A stretch of DNA of 8,695 bases from Syntrophaceae bacterium. GTDB taxonomy: Bacteria > Desulfobacterota > Syntrophorhabdia > Syntrophorhabdales > WCHB1-27. The position numbers were made by a program, and so were the translations under genes. Positions within the stretch are counted from its first letter, which is position 1. The number at the start of each line of letters is the position of its first letter. The DNA lies in the NCBI GenBank assembly GCA_003165115.1, contig PLSJ01000252.1, positions 237-8,931 on the forward strand. Reading direction: 5' to 3'. Under the pieces are notes generated by a model. It worked only from the letters and a program-made list of their open reading frames with translations. It was not told where the DNA came from and did no database searches. This document shows positions 8,582-8,695 of this stretch, in pieces.

Positions 8582-8695
8582 GTTTTCGGGGGACGTTCCT
8601 TTCTCCCATGCGTCTTGCCGGCGGCCGGCTCATTGAGGGAAGTATCCCGGACTGCGCGGGCAAAAACAGAAAATTCGATAATGAAAGCGAAAAGG

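Noticed and set aside
8616..8628. GCCGG-CGG-CCGGC hairpin after the Cys-rich gene as a terminator
   Set aside because: It has a short stem and no T-tract follows, so it is not supported as an intrinsic terminator.
8608..8695. An open frame from ATG 8608 to the right edge, and an ATG at 8681
   Set aside because: Neither has a well-placed ribosome site, and the 29 visible codons match nothing I recognise. The sequence beyond the window is needed.

Overview
The window is about 8.7 kb of moderately GC-rich bacterial chromosome with housekeeping, signalling and small cysteine-rich genes. The closest matches I recognise from memory (the MCP and PAS-LuxR style, a Cys-rich DUF6485-like protein, a desulforedoxin-like zinc/iron knuckle, a LarA homologue) point to an anaerobic deltaproteobacterium (Desulfobacterota, possibly a Syntrophorhabdus-like syntroph). 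This is inference; there is no rRNA or other phylogenetic marker except enolase. I see no tRNA, CRISPR array, transposase or phage gene.

Left part (1-1970): the N-terminus of a membrane protein, probably a membrane-anchored metallophosphoesterase, runs off the left edge on the minus strand. Divergent from it, behind a good sigma70-type promoter, is a cyclophilin-like-fold protein. Next comes a small protein fusing a histone-H1-like Lys/Ala/Pro tail to a desulforedoxin-like four-cysteine knuckle, bracketed by a perfect 13-bp inverted repeat. An isochorismatase-family cysteine hydrolase follows.

Middle part (1975-5046): on the minus strand a methyl-accepting chemotaxis protein is followed 23 nt later by a PP2C/PPM phosphatase whose motifs look eukaryotic (PPM1A-like). 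A sequence close to the sigma28 (FliA) consensus lies about 180 bases upstream of the chemoreceptor start, so the phosphatase may belong to the motility regulon. The 511-base divergent gap also holds a TTGAGA-N17-TATAAT promoter for the plus-strand neighbour and two dyads with a shared AGG-N6-CCT core.

Right part (5047-8695): a PAS-LuxR regulator with a Cys/His motif in its PAS domain, then a tight cluster of enolase, a LarA-family nickel-pincer racemase/epimerase and a 54-residue DUF6485-like cysteine-rich protein. Both junctions in this cluster are 4-base ATGA stop/start overlaps, so translation is probably coupled. The LarA homologue keeps every residue I can map to Ni-cofactor binding, but its maturation genes (larB, larC, larE) are not in the window. 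The last 114 bases hold no gene I can support.
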